From Pseudoalteromonas sp. MM1 (GTDB lineage Bacteria; Pseudomonadota; Gammaproteobacteria; Enterobacterales; Alteromonadaceae): a stretch of 64,000 bases of DNA. The stretch is from positions 1,116,001-1,180,000 of the forward strand of contig NZ_AP027922.1 of the NCBI RefSeq assembly GCF_030296835.1, given 5' to 3'. The notes beneath the pieces are model-generated. The model was not told where the DNA came from. It searched no databases and was given only the letters and a program-made list of their open reading frames with translations. Below, piece after piece: positions 35,501 through 42,659 of this stretch (position 1 is its first letter; the number at the start of each line of letters is the position of its first letter). Position numbers and translations under genes: made by a program.

Positions 35501-35582
35501 CAGTAAACCGGTTGCTGAGCAAGAGCTATCTGCGCTGTACAAAAAACTAAACGATGCGCCGCATAGTGTTAGTAGCAAATAA
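32568..35582 (+). CDS. Cache-HAMP-PAS-GGDEF-EAL membrane protein (c-di-GMP turnover)
   Basis: A 1004-residue sensor. Order: membrane segment (about 17-40), periplasmic dCache-like domain (about 45-345; YYDKVWHKWVISLLVPLY, FLGVTGSDIDL), second membrane segment (about 353-376), HAMP, PAS (about 445-560), GGDEF (motif at about 648-652, preceded by RL; DLDEFKRINDTLGHDAGD) and EAL (YEALLRW at about 774; NLSARQF; DDFGTGYSSLSYLKRFPVD). Both catalytic signatures are intact, so it may make and break cyclic di-GMP in response to an external small molecule. The start is GTG at 32568 or 32571, behind AAGG. It is followed by a CrsA/CrsR-like pair, a c-di-GMP/partner-switch neighbourhood. Confidence 0.93.
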   Translation: MVYRRPPSRFGLNSLSVKLSLLISAICLIAGVCAAALMLKSEEKQLVFEEHEVLKSSTELLTRQFDTLIKTKSAVAKQANNVVSEQLFSDSSAINLSNKTQLQFNSDGTIRSASSDGLSAAFLPQQYYSPFYKRLFNNSESLWKIISPTLIHDFFNFYMITKDDFIRVSPPNWALNAPAELRGSNGATFKYVQSDLNPSREPVWSKVYYDKVWHKWVISLLVPLYVDNEFLGVTGSDIDLNTLISFLPVGDKEKHLLVFDKKGQLLAHPSLNPALQASYGSKDKTITTNEFVNPQLQAIINEAITMKLPEYANSFVQNDEAHIINIRKIDKLDWYIGVYKKRSSTLSALQDLKLKFFGLFVLYAVLVALLLHQALYQLVLRRIHTLVHAVTGFGKGQLLTEFPPENKDEIGTLNGSFRDMTVEIRKLIDGLNQRITEKEIAEKAANKLSKAVAFSGTGVVITDESFVIEYVNPKMLEMTGYPESHFNRAPLLNIIASEMAILVEDINIDLRSRNYWRGDTLIQGNNKQPIWVSLSVSPIREEGGEITSYVASAQDISFVKESQRKMEQLAYFDTLTGLANRTFFRMQLRKSMALAERGHYAFALFYFDLDEFKRINDTLGHDAGDQLLIEVANRLKARLRAEDTIARLGGDEFAVLLSGIESQEHASDVANTIQKTLNVPIKLGNNEVIVSASIGITMAPYDSLEEDQLLKHADLAMYEAKAKGRNTYHFYSQELNAAANERLFIENELRHAIKEKQFEVYYQPQINSLTQHVVGYEALLRWFHPIEGLISPTKFIPIAEATGLIVELGEWVLQQSCEFAVRLAKDGRDNNVSINLSARQFKDANLVPMLSNIIKQTGVSAKRLHLELTESMLMGNVEAAITQLHELKALGISISIDDFGTGYSSLSYLKRFPVDILKIDRSFVKDIPTDPNDMEITAAIIAMAQKLKLDVVAEGVETKEQIEFLQNNNCYIVQGFYYSKPVAEQELSALYKKLNDAPHSVSSK

Positions 35583-35594
35583 AAGAGTGCGGGT

Positions 35595-35924
35595 TTAACC
35601 ACCCGCAATTTTTACTTTAAATTTAAGGGTTTCTAAAATCCCTTTTAATTTTTCGCGATCATCGCCTTGAACTTCAATAACGCCCTCTTTTACAGCGCCA
35701 CCTTGGCCCATTTTACTTTTTATAGTTTTAGCTAGCTTTTTTAGATCGTGCGCTTTTGGATCGATCCCCACAACCAACATGACCCCTTTACCTTTTCGCC
35801 CCTTAGTTTGGCGCTCTATGCGGATAAAGCCATCTTTAAATAGTTTTGCGGAGGGTTCTTGCTCATCCTTTGGCTGGCTAATTCGGCCCATATCGGTTGA
35901 ATATACTAAGCGGTTATCACTCAT
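35595..35924 (-). CDS. yciH: SUI1-family translation factor YciH
   Basis: A 109-residue protein with the SUI1/eIF1 fold signature: IRIERQTKGRKGKGVMLVVG, KLAKTIKSKMGQGGAVKEG and VIEVQGDDREKL. E. coli YciH (108 residues) can act like an initiation factor, affecting start-site fidelity. It converges on the preceding plus-strand gene with a 12-base gap and has its own upstream region. Confidence 0.95.
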   Translation of the reverse strand: MSDNRLVYSTDMGRISQPKDEQEPSAKLFKDGFIRIERQTKGRKGKGVMLVVGIDPKAHDLKKLAKTIKSKMGQGGAVKEGVIEVQGDDREKLKGILETLKFKVKIAGG

Positions 35925-36053
35925 AATTTACCTAAATAAACGTTTTTATTGATGCAGTAAATAATAACAAATTTGCTGGCGAGTGTTTTTATTTTTGCTA
36001 AATACTTTTAACAGGTTATATTTAGGTCAAAGGAAATATTATTGGAGTTTATA

Positions 36054-36359
36054 ATGAGTTTAACAAAGAGTTTATCGGTTGATGAAAGTACTTTAACGAT
36101 ACAAATTAAAGGCAAATTCGACTTTAATTTAGTGCAATCATTTCGCCAAGCCTATGCGCAAATTGAGCCTAAAACAAATAAAGTGATTATCGATTTAAGA
36201 GAGACCGACTACATGGATAGCTCTGCACTTGGTATGTTGCTTAACATGAAAAAAACCATTGAAAGCCAGGTACAAACAATAGAGATCAGTAATTGTCAGC
36301 CTCAGCTTAAAAAAATACTGCAAATATCACGTTTTGATAAGAAGTTTGATATTAACTAA
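36054..36359 (+). CDS. STAS-domain anti-sigma-factor antagonist (CrsA/HsbA-like)
   Basis: A 101-residue single STAS domain. The phosphorylation loop reads DYMDSSALGML, with Ser56 in the position modified in HsbA of Pseudomonas. The start is the ATG at 36054 with TTGGAG 7 bases upstream. Its stop overlaps the start of the next gene by one base (TAATG), so it is co-translated with the response regulator-phosphatase-kinase that should control it. By analogy with Shewanella CrsA/CrsR and Pseudomonas HsbA/HsbR it would be the switchable partner that releases an anti-sigma or drives a cyclase. Confidence 0.85.
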   Translation: MSLTKSLSVDESTLTIQIKGKFDFNLVQSFRQAYAQIEPKTNKVIIDLRETDYMDSSALGMLLNMKKTIESQVQTIEISNCQPQLKKILQISRFDKKFDIN

Positions 36360-38008
36360 TGACCCACGTACTTATTGTTGACGATCAGGCGCTTAATCGC
36401 ATCCTACTCGAAAAAATGCTGCTTGAAGAAAACTATAAAATATCAATTGCCTTTAACGGCCTAGAAGCACTCGAGGTGTTAGAAAAAGAAGCGATTGATA
36501 TTGTTTTACTTGATGTACTTATGCCGGTAATGGATGGCTTTGAAGCTGCACAGCTGATTAAGCAGCGGTACAATGACGTTTATTTACCCATTATTTTTAT
36601 TACCTCGCTTGAAGATCAAAGCAGTTTTGAGCGTTGTTTAGAAGTAGGCGGGGATGACTTTATTCAAAAGCCGTTTGAAAAAGTAATTTTAAACGCAAAA
36701 ATAAAAGCACATAGCCGGACGCGCGAATTAAGTAAAAAAGCCCATCAGCAAAACACTTTACTTGAGTATCATCGCAATCAAATAGAGCGCGAGCACGAAA
36801 TAATTGAGCACATTTTCAATAACTCGCTCGAAAACCAAGATAAATTCAAAGATCATTTAGACTTTAGCCTGTCTCCTGCCTCTATGTTTAACGGCGACAT
36901 GTTTTTAGTCGCGCAAAGCCCAATAGGCAATTTATATTGCATGTTGGGTGATTTTACCGGGCATGGATTAGCGGCCGCTATAGGTGCATTACCAGCATCA
37001 CGGGTATTTTACACTATGGTGCAAAAAGGGATGGCTGTTAACGATATTGCCTCAGAAATTAATATATTGCTGCATAATTTACTGCCAGAGCACATGTTTT
37101 GCGCGGCGACTATTATTGAGCTCAGTGCCTCGGGTAAAAGTATTTCAGCCTGGCTTGGTGGCTTACCCGATGCGTACTTAATAAATACCGATGGTGAAGT
37201 AAAGCAAACGCTTGAATCGCAACATATGGCGCTGGGGATTTTAGACAGTGATGAATTTGAATATGAGCTAATTAATTTAGAAGTTGATAAAAACACCCGC
37301 TTAGTGCTTTCAACTGACGGCATAATAGAAACTAACAACGACGCCGATATTTTTTATGGGGAGCAACGCTTTTTAGCAGCACTTAAAAGCAAGCCGATGA
37401 TCAGCAGTCAGCGTGTTATAGATAATGTAAATACCTTTGCCAATGGTAGCGAGCAATTAGACGACTTAAGCTTAGTGCTGCTTAATTGTTTGCCGCTAAT
37501 CCCAGAGCCTGAGGCCAAAGAGGCGTATTCTAATTTAGCGTTTAACTTTTCACTTAGCTTGAACGCGCAGCAAATTAAATGTACAGACCCTGTTTATGAT
37601 GTTGTTAATGTATTAAGCAGTGTTGAGGGGCTTAGGTCGCATCGCTCAAATATATTTTTATTGCTATCAGAGGCGTATAACAATGCACTTGACCACGGTG
37701 TGTTAGGTCTTGATTCAGACATAAAAAAACAAGACGATGGCTTTTTTAAATACTATGAATTAAGAGAGCAAGCACTGAGCAAAATGAAAGAGGCGATGAT
37801 TATTATTGATATGCGTTATTGCCCAGATACCTTGTGCTTGTACTTTATTATTTGTGACTCGGGTAGGGGGTTTTCAAGTGACTCTTCGAAACGTACCGAA
37901 CTCAACGCAGAGTTTGGACGCGGCTTATCGTTACTCGAAGAAGTAGCAGAAAAAGTCACGTATAACGCAAGTGGTAACCAAGTTGAACTGTGTTATAAGT
38001 TGCTATAG
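36359..38008 (+). CDS. Response regulator with PP2C phosphatase and HATPase kinase domains (CrsR/HsbR-like)
   Basis: A 549-residue three-domain protein. A receiver (1-120) has Asp8/Asp9, phospho-acceptor Asp52 in LLDVLMPVMDG and Lys104. A SpoIIE/PP2C phosphatase domain (about 165-385) has FNGDMFLVA, LGDFTGHGLAAAIGAL and DDLSLVLL. A C-terminal serine-kinase HATPase (about 410-549) has LLLSEAYNNALDHGV (N box) and GRGFSSD/GRGLSLL (G boxes). This is the architecture of HsbR and CrsR, which phosphorylate or dephosphorylate a STAS partner depending on the receiver. The STAS partner is encoded directly upstream, overlapping by one base. In Shewanella the CrsR/CrsA pair controls RpoS; the target here is unknown. 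Confidence 0.88.
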   Translation: MTHVLIVDDQALNRILLEKMLLEENYKISIAFNGLEALEVLEKEAIDIVLLDVLMPVMDGFEAAQLIKQRYNDVYLPIIFITSLEDQSSFERCLEVGGDDFIQKPFEKVILNAKIKAHSRTRELSKKAHQQNTLLEYHRNQIEREHEIIEHIFNNSLENQDKFKDHLDFSLSPASMFNGDMFLVAQSPIGNLYCMLGDFTGHGLAAAIGALPASRVFYTMVQKGMAVNDIASEINILLHNLLPEHMFCAATIIELSASGKSISAWLGGLPDAYLINTDGEVKQTLESQHMALGILDSDEFEYELINLEVDKNTRLVLSTDGIIETNNDADIFYGEQRFLAALKSKPMISSQRVIDNVNTFANGSEQLDDLSLVLLNCLPLIPEPEAKEAYSNLAFNFSLSLNAQQIKCTDPVYDVVNVLSSVEGLRSHRSNIFLLLSEAYNNALDHGVLGLDSDIKKQDDGFFKYYELREQALSKMKEAMIIIDMRYCPDTLCLYFIICDSGRGFSSDSSKRTELNAEFGRGLSLLEEVAEKVTYNASGNQVELCYKLL

Positions 38009-38064
38009 CTCAAAAAAAATTTCCATGTTATTATCTAAAAAATTTTAGATGTATGGATGGCCAA

Positions 38065-38724
38065 ATGATTTCTTCTTACCTTGATATTGCGCAATTAAAT
38101 ATAGACCCACAATTAATTGCCAAAGAGCTAGAGCAGCTAGAACAGTATATTGCTCAGAGCGCGTTGCCGTCTGTACGTTGGGAGTATCAAATTCCTGAAC
38201 TCGGTGAAGGCGGTGCATGTAGTTTGTTTGGTTATTTACAAGATGAGCCATTTAAACTTACTGATCACGTGAGCGCGACTTCACAAAACGAGCAAAAACT
38301 AGCAAACCTGCAAAATATAGTTAATTACATACAGCAGCAAACACAAGTCGATTGGTATGGTATTTATCAAGCTGTTGACACAGCTCAAGGCCCGCAATTA
38401 TTAAAGCTGGCGTATCAAGGTGCGCCAAGCCGGCCACTTTTTCCCCTTACTGAAGCATTTGCAGCAGGCAGTAATAATGTTCAAGTTGCGTTGTCTAAGC
38501 GCGGACGTGTAATTAACAACGTAGAAAACTATTTAGCACAAGGTGGCGAGTATTATACGTGCGATCCTAAAGTGAAAGCTGAAACCTGTTTACCCTTATT
38601 TAATGAGCAACATGAATGCGTCGGTATTATAGATGCAGAGGCATTTAGTAACGACTTTTTTGATAGCCGTACACTGGCTGTATTAGTTGCGTGCTGCATT
38701 AAAATTCCTCACTTTCTAGTGTAA
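38065..38724 (+). CDS. GAF-domain protein, distant to free methionine-R-sulfoxide reductase
   Basis: About 219 residues. The C-terminal two thirds form a GAF domain (VDWYGIYQAVDTAQGPQLLK, then GRVINNVENYLAQGGEYYTCD, AETCLPLF, CVGIIDAEAFSNDFF). The CD and (A/S)E pattern resembles fRMsr, but the usual surrounding sequence is altered, so enzymatic activity is uncertain. The start chosen is the ATG at 38065 (GGATGG upstream); an ATG at 38053 is in frame but has no ribosome-binding site. It lies 56 bases after the CrsR-like gene, on the same strand. Confidence 0.65.
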   Translation: MISSYLDIAQLNIDPQLIAKELEQLEQYIAQSALPSVRWEYQIPELGEGGACSLFGYLQDEPFKLTDHVSATSQNEQKLANLQNIVNYIQQQTQVDWYGIYQAVDTAQGPQLLKLAYQGAPSRPLFPLTEAFAAGSNNVQVALSKRGRVINNVENYLAQGGEYYTCDPKVKAETCLPLFNEQHECVGIIDAEAFSNDFFDSRTLAVLVACCIKIPHFLV

Positions 38725-38742
38725 ATATCACTAGCCAAGAAG

Positions 38743-38765
38743 GTAAGCTTTTATGTTAAGCTTAC
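38743..38765 (+). other. Inverted repeat upstream of the aminotransferase gene
   Basis: GTAAGCTT and AAGCTTAC flank a 7-base loop, with no T tract. It could be a weak terminator for the GAF gene or an operator for the aminotransferase. A poor TyrR-like half-site (TGTAAA, 38720-38725) overlaps the GAF stop codon. Confidence 0.4.
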
Positions 38766-38804
38766 TACAACAGCCAACCCCTAATTAATGATAAGAGATA
38801 GCTA

Positions 38805-39995
38805 ATGTTCTCAGAATTAAAACCATTACCAACAGATCCTATTCTTGGCCTTATGGCAGCCTATAAACAAGATACAAACCCTAACAAAATTGATTTAGGT
38901 GTAGGTGTCTATAAAGATGAGCAAGGCAACACACCGGTATTAAAAGCGGTTAAAAAAGCTGAAGCATTTCGTTTAGAAAACGAAACAAGCAAATCTTACA
39001 TTGGTTTAGCGGGTAACTTAGACTACTGTCAAAAAATGGAAAACCTATTACTAGGTGAGCACCAAGCACTTTTAGCTAACCGCGTACGTACTGCACAAGC
39101 ACCAGGTGGTACAGGTGCACTTCGCGTTGCGGCTGAATTTGTTAAGCGCTGCAATAAAGATGCAACGGTGTGGGTAACTACGCCAACATGGGCAAACCAC
39201 ATAAGTTTGTTTGAAGCTGCGGGCTTAAACGTTAAAGAATACCCGTACTACGACTACGAAAACAAAGATTTATTGTTTGACGACATGATCAATACCCTTA
39301 AGAAAGTACCAAAAGGGGACATTGTGCTACTTCATGCGTGTTGTCATAACCCAAGTGGTATGGACTTAAACGAGACACAATGGAACACAGTTGCTCAGCT
39401 TGCAAAAGAAGTTGGCTTTACACCACTTATTGATATTGCATACCAAGGTTTTGGCTCATCACTTGAAGAAGATGCGCGCGGTTTACGTATTTTGGCTGAT
39501 GCAGTAGAAGAGCTAATTATTTGTTCATCATGTTCTAAAAACTTTGGCTTATACCGTGAGCGTATTGGTGCGTGTTCAATTATTGCAAAAGACGCTACTA
39601 CAGCCGATATTTCTAACTCAGTATTATTAAGTGTTGTACGCAGCATTTACTCTATGCCGCCAGCGCACGGCGCCGACATTGTAAACACTATTTTAAGCAG
39701 CACAGAGCTTACACAAATGTGGCACAGTGAGCTTGATGAAATGCGTAACCGTATTAATGGACTGCGTAGCCTAATTAAAGAAAGCTTAGCTGCAAAAGAT
39801 ATTGCACAAGACTTCTCATTTATCGAGCGCCAACATGGTATGTTTTCTTTCTTAGGCATTAATAAAGAGCAAATTGCTCGCCTTCAAAAAGAGTACGGTA
39901 TTTATATTGTTGGTTCTAGTCGTGTTAACGTAGCCGGTATTAGTGATACAAATATTGAATACTTTGCAAACGCTGTAGCTGACGTTTGTAAATAA
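38805..39995 (+). CDS. Aspartate/aromatic aminotransferase (class I, AspC/TyrB type)
   Basis: A 396-residue PLP enzyme. Family Ia marks are LGVGVYKDEQGNTPVL, HACCHNPSGMDL, IDIAYQGFGSSLEEDA, SSCSKNFGLYRERIGA (Lys that binds PLP) and the C-terminal RVNVAGI with substrate-binding Arg. It moves amino groups between aspartate or aromatic amino acids and 2-oxoglutarate. AspC and TyrB cannot be told apart with confidence from sequence alone; the nearby tyrA/pheA genes only hint at an aromatic role. Followed by a strong terminator. Confidence 0.93.
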   Translation: MFSELKPLPTDPILGLMAAYKQDTNPNKIDLGVGVYKDEQGNTPVLKAVKKAEAFRLENETSKSYIGLAGNLDYCQKMENLLLGEHQALLANRVRTAQAPGGTGALRVAAEFVKRCNKDATVWVTTPTWANHISLFEAAGLNVKEYPYYDYENKDLLFDDMINTLKKVPKGDIVLLHACCHNPSGMDLNETQWNTVAQLAKEVGFTPLIDIAYQGFGSSLEEDARGLRILADAVEELIICSSCSKNFGLYRERIGACSIIAKDATTADISNSVLLSVVRSIYSMPPAHGADIVNTILSSTELTQMWHSELDEMRNRINGLRSLIKESLAAKDIAQDFSFIERQHGMFSFLGINKEQIARLQKEYGIYIVGSSRVNVAGISDTNIEYFANAVADVCK

Positions 39996-40012
39996 ATCAT
40001 CTGCTAAATAGC

Positions 40013-40050
40013 AAAAAACCGCACTAACCTAAAGGTTGTGCGGTTTTTTT
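40013..40050 (+). terminator. Rho-independent terminator after the aminotransferase gene
   Basis: AAAAAACCGCAC and GTGCGGTTTTTT form a 12-bp stem; an inner AACCT/AGGTT pair extends it. Confidence 0.9.
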
Positions 40051-40055
40051 GTAAT

Positions 40056-40268
40056 TTATACCAATTCGCAATAATACTTAATCATTTTTAGGGGTTAAGT
40101 GTGTCGCTATTTGCGTTAAAAAATTCTTATTTACGACTGCATGGATGCAGAAAGTAGAGCAATGCAGGCGCAATTGCCGAGAACAACTAAATAGCGAATT
40201 TTTTGCCTTGCTATCAACACGCTTTTCCATCCTCAAAATAGATCACTTAATGATGCGGATTGGTATTA
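40056..40268. repeat. MITE-like dispersed repeat, copy 3 (full length)
   Basis: About 213 bp, in the same orientation as copies 1 and 2 and very similar to copy 2. The ends TTATACCAATTCGC and GCGGATTGGTATTAA are imperfect inverted repeats. The interior has the CTGCA-TGGA-TGCAG hairpin and the AGAACAACTAAATAGCGAA block. The element ends within about 10 bases of the stop codon of the converging Tim44-domain gene and may supply its transcript end. Confidence 0.87.
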
Positions 40269-40276
40269 AAATGAGT

Positions 40277-41122
40277 TTAGCTTTCAATTAAATCTTCAAC
40301 ACCAACAATCAGCCATGGCGCATCATTTGATGTTGAGCGCTCAAGGTGCCAAATTTCTAAAATTGGCTCTTCTTTTTTGTCACCTAAATCACGGTACTTA
40401 CCTTTAAAGCGAACACTTACTTGCCAAGCACTCGCTGTTATATCGGCGCGTACTAGCTCGGCATCTATAAACATCACTTCAGTGTCTACACTTTCAATCG
40501 CTTCGCGTTCTGCTTTAAATTCTTGTGCTAACTCTGGGCTTAGGTATTCAGCCATCGTTGTATAATCAGCATTGTTCCATGCAACTTGTAGCGTATGGTA
40601 ATGGCTACGCGCACCTTGTAAAAAGCCATTTACGTCAAAATTGGGTGGTAAGTTATAAGGCACCTGTTCTGCGTTTGCGCTTTGCTGAGCAAAACCATTA
40701 TTAAGCGGCTGCTCAGGTGGAGCGTGTTTAAACGCATTTTGCCCCATAGTATTACCAGCAAGTTGCGGGGGTTGTTTAGCGCGTATAAAGCCCATAACAA
40801 GCTTAAATATAATAAACGCAACTCCAGCTAATAAAATCATTTCCAATAGCTGAAACCCTTCAAAATTATCACCTAACATTGCTGCAATTAATCCACCGGC
40901 TAAAAGTCCACCTAGTACACCCGCCATTATGCCTTTTTTGTTCGACTTAGCTTTTGTAGCCGGGGCTTGTGTTGTCGTGTCAGCTTTTTGCTTTTGTGCG
41001 GTTTGTTGAGTTGTTGGGGTTTTACCGCGTTTGCTACTACCAAATTTTTTACGTGCATGTACATCAAAACTGGCAGTACAAAGTAGTGCTAGTAATGAAA
41101 ATATAACGATGAAGTTCTTCAT
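40277..41122 (-). CDS. Tim44-like domain protein, membrane-anchored
   Basis: A 281-residue protein. It has a signal peptide or N-terminal anchor (ending VHA), then a low-complexity Lys/Gln/Thr-rich linker (24-65), a glycine-rich hydrophobic segment (GIMAGVLGGLLAGGLIAAML) and a second (LLEMILLAGVAFIIFKLVMG), and a C-terminal Tim44-like domain (about 150-281: FLQGARSHYHTLQVAWNNAD, ending DAPWLIVGVEDLIES). Bacterial relatives are uncharacterised, with possible roles at the inner membrane. Ends close to repeat copy 3; own upstream region of 160 bases containing the neighbouring operon's terminator. Confidence 0.78.
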   Translation of the reverse strand: MKNFIVIFSLLALLCTASFDVHARKKFGSSKRGKTPTTQQTAQKQKADTTTQAPATKAKSNKKGIMAGVLGGLLAGGLIAAMLGDNFEGFQLLEMILLAGVAFIIFKLVMGFIRAKQPPQLAGNTMGQNAFKHAPPEQPLNNGFAQQSANAEQVPYNLPPNFDVNGFLQGARSHYHTLQVAWNNADYTTMAEYLSPELAQEFKAEREAIESVDTEVMFIDAELVRADITASAWQVSVRFKGKYRDLGDKKEEPILEIWHLERSTSNDAPWLIVGVEDLIES

Positions 41123-41242
41123 GAAATTCCTTAATTTAAATCGAGCAGGAATTATAATTTACTTTGCTGTAGAACTTAATAAATTACTTTTAAAATCAAC
41201 GTGAGCGAGTGATAAGTAAGCAGCGATAGTTATTTATAGGCA

Positions 41243-41270
41243 CAAAAAAAGCGCTTATATCAGCGCTTTT
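41243..41270 (-). terminator. Terminator of the sigma/anti-sigma genes
   Basis: On the minus strand AAAAGCGCT-GATATA-AGCGCTTTT followed by further T residues, 15 bases after the anti-sigma stop codon. Confidence 0.85.
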
Positions 41271-41285
41271 ATAATCACATCGAGG

Positions 41286-42038
41286 TTATAGCCAACGAAT
41301 AGCATTGGTAACACGCTCGTTGTATACATTAATCGGCGCGCCGGTATTAGCCACTAAAATAGTATCGGCTTTTTCGCCTCGATTAATATGACCTGCAAAG
41401 CGAGAATCATGAAAATCATCTTCGCCAAACCCAAATGACTTATTCTCAGAAGGAACAATAAAGACCGTCATTGGGCCAAAGTCCGACTCAAAAATTAAGT
41501 GCAGACCTTTTTCACCTTTAAAGTCGCAAAACATTGCATAAGTAATCTTACCTGGTAGCTCTTCTATGTGAGCGCCTAGCAATGCAAGCTTATCGTTAAC
41601 GCTTTGTAGGCTAATAGCACTGGTTTTTTCAAGGGCGTTAATTTCATGGTAAACATGGGTTAAGGCATGTTCGCCGGCTTCATGGGCAATGTGCTGCTCT
41701 GTACTAAAAAAGAATGCACCAATAGCTACAAAAAAAGACGCGGCTAATGCCAAGTGAACACGGTCCAATTTAAAGCGTGAGCGTGCATCTACAACGTTAC
41801 CCCCAGTTGCTTGCTCTTCTTGCATCGCTTTTTCTTTTAACGAGGTGTTTAAAAGAATACGCTCAGCAAGGTTTTCAGGCACAGGCACATCTAACGCCTC
41901 TTGAATTTGTTTATCAAAGTCTTTCATATCATTTATAAAGTTTTGTCTCTCAGAGCTCTGTTGTGCAAACTCTAAAAGCTCCTTTTCTAAATCGTTTGGC
42001 TGCGCAATAGTGCGTCGACGAAACTCAAGTTCATCCAT
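41286..42038 (-). CDS. DUF3379-family anti-sigma factor (probable)
   Basis: A 250-residue protein. A cytoplasmic N-terminal part (1-95) has helical, Glu/Gln-rich sequence, then one membrane segment (about 96-114: LALAASFFVAIGAFFF), and a periplasmic C-terminal domain (ITYAMFCDFKGEKGLHLIFE, then VNAIRWL-like end). It overlaps the start of the ECF sigma factor gene's stop by one base, the usual arrangement for an anti-sigma partner. Role inferred from size, topology and coupling; the signal sensed is unknown. Confidence 0.72.
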   Translation of the reverse strand: MDELEFRRRTIAQPNDLEKELLEFAQQSSERQNFINDMKDFDKQIQEALDVPVPENLAERILLNTSLKEKAMQEEQATGGNVVDARSRFKLDRVHLALAASFFVAIGAFFFSTEQHIAHEAGEHALTHVYHEINALEKTSAISLQSVNDKLALLGAHIEELPGKITYAMFCDFKGEKGLHLIFESDFGPMTVFIVPSENKSFGFGEDDFHDSRFAGHINRGEKADTILVANTGAPINVYNERVTNAIRWL

Positions 42039-42595
42039 TATTTTGATGCCCCTTTAAGTTGTTCATCATCACGGCTTAAAGCCTCTTTAAGTTGGTTTCT
42101 GGCACGGTATAAACGGGTCATAACCGTGTTTTTATTTAAATCGAGAATTTCAGCTATTTCTTCCCCAGAGCACCCCATAACAACTTGTAGAAGTAAAGGT
42201 TCTCTGTATTCGTCAGATAACAGCGCAATTTGGCGCTGGATAACTGTCTGCTCCATTTCATCATCTAACGAATGACTGGTTTCATCGACAAGTGTATCGT
42301 TTTCTACATCGCTGTAGTCAAATTGCTTCCGCTCAAAGCGACGAGCATTTTCTCTACGCAAAATAGTGAGAAGCCAAGGCTTGGCTGCTTTTTGATCCAA
42401 TAAAGAGTCGAGCGAGCGCCAAGCACGTAAAAACGTTTCTTGTACTAAATCATCAGCTATGTGTGGGTCACGGCATAACCAATAAGCAAAGCGATAAAGC
42501 TCCTTATTATATACATGGACCAAGGCTTCATAGCGCTTTTGTTTCTCTGCCATATCAACTAAGACCTGATTATTTAATTTTTTCTTTCCAAGCAT
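42038..42595 (-). CDS. ECF-type RNA polymerase sigma factor
   Basis: A 185-residue sigma factor with region 2 (about 20-95: YNKELYRFAYWLCRDPHIADD, LVQETFLRAWRSL) and region 4 (about 125-175: LSDEYREPLLLQVVMGCSGEE, IAEILDLNKNTVMTRLYRAR). It is coupled by a one-base overlap to its probable membrane anti-sigma. It begins 64 bases after batD without a visible terminator between, so it may be part of the moxR-bat transcript. An ATG 14 codons downstream is an alternative start. No auto-regulated promoter could be recognised. Confidence 0.9.
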   Translation of the reverse strand: MLGKKKLNNQVLVDMAEKQKRYEALVHVYNKELYRFAYWLCRDPHIADDLVQETFLRAWRSLDSLLDQKAAKPWLLTILRRENARRFERKQFDYSDVENDTLVDETSHSLDDEMEQTVIQRQIALLSDEYREPLLLQVVMGCSGEEIAEILDLNKNTVMTRLYRARNQLKEALSRDDEQLKGASK

Positions 42596-42659
42596 AATTA
42601 CTTTTTTTAGTTAAAATTTATCATTTAATGCATGTAAAGACCTGAACTTATCAAGTTTA

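Noticed and set aside
38720..38737. TyrR box before the aminotransferase gene
   Set aside because: TGTAAA is partly the stop codon of the preceding gene and the second half-site matches poorly (3 of 6).
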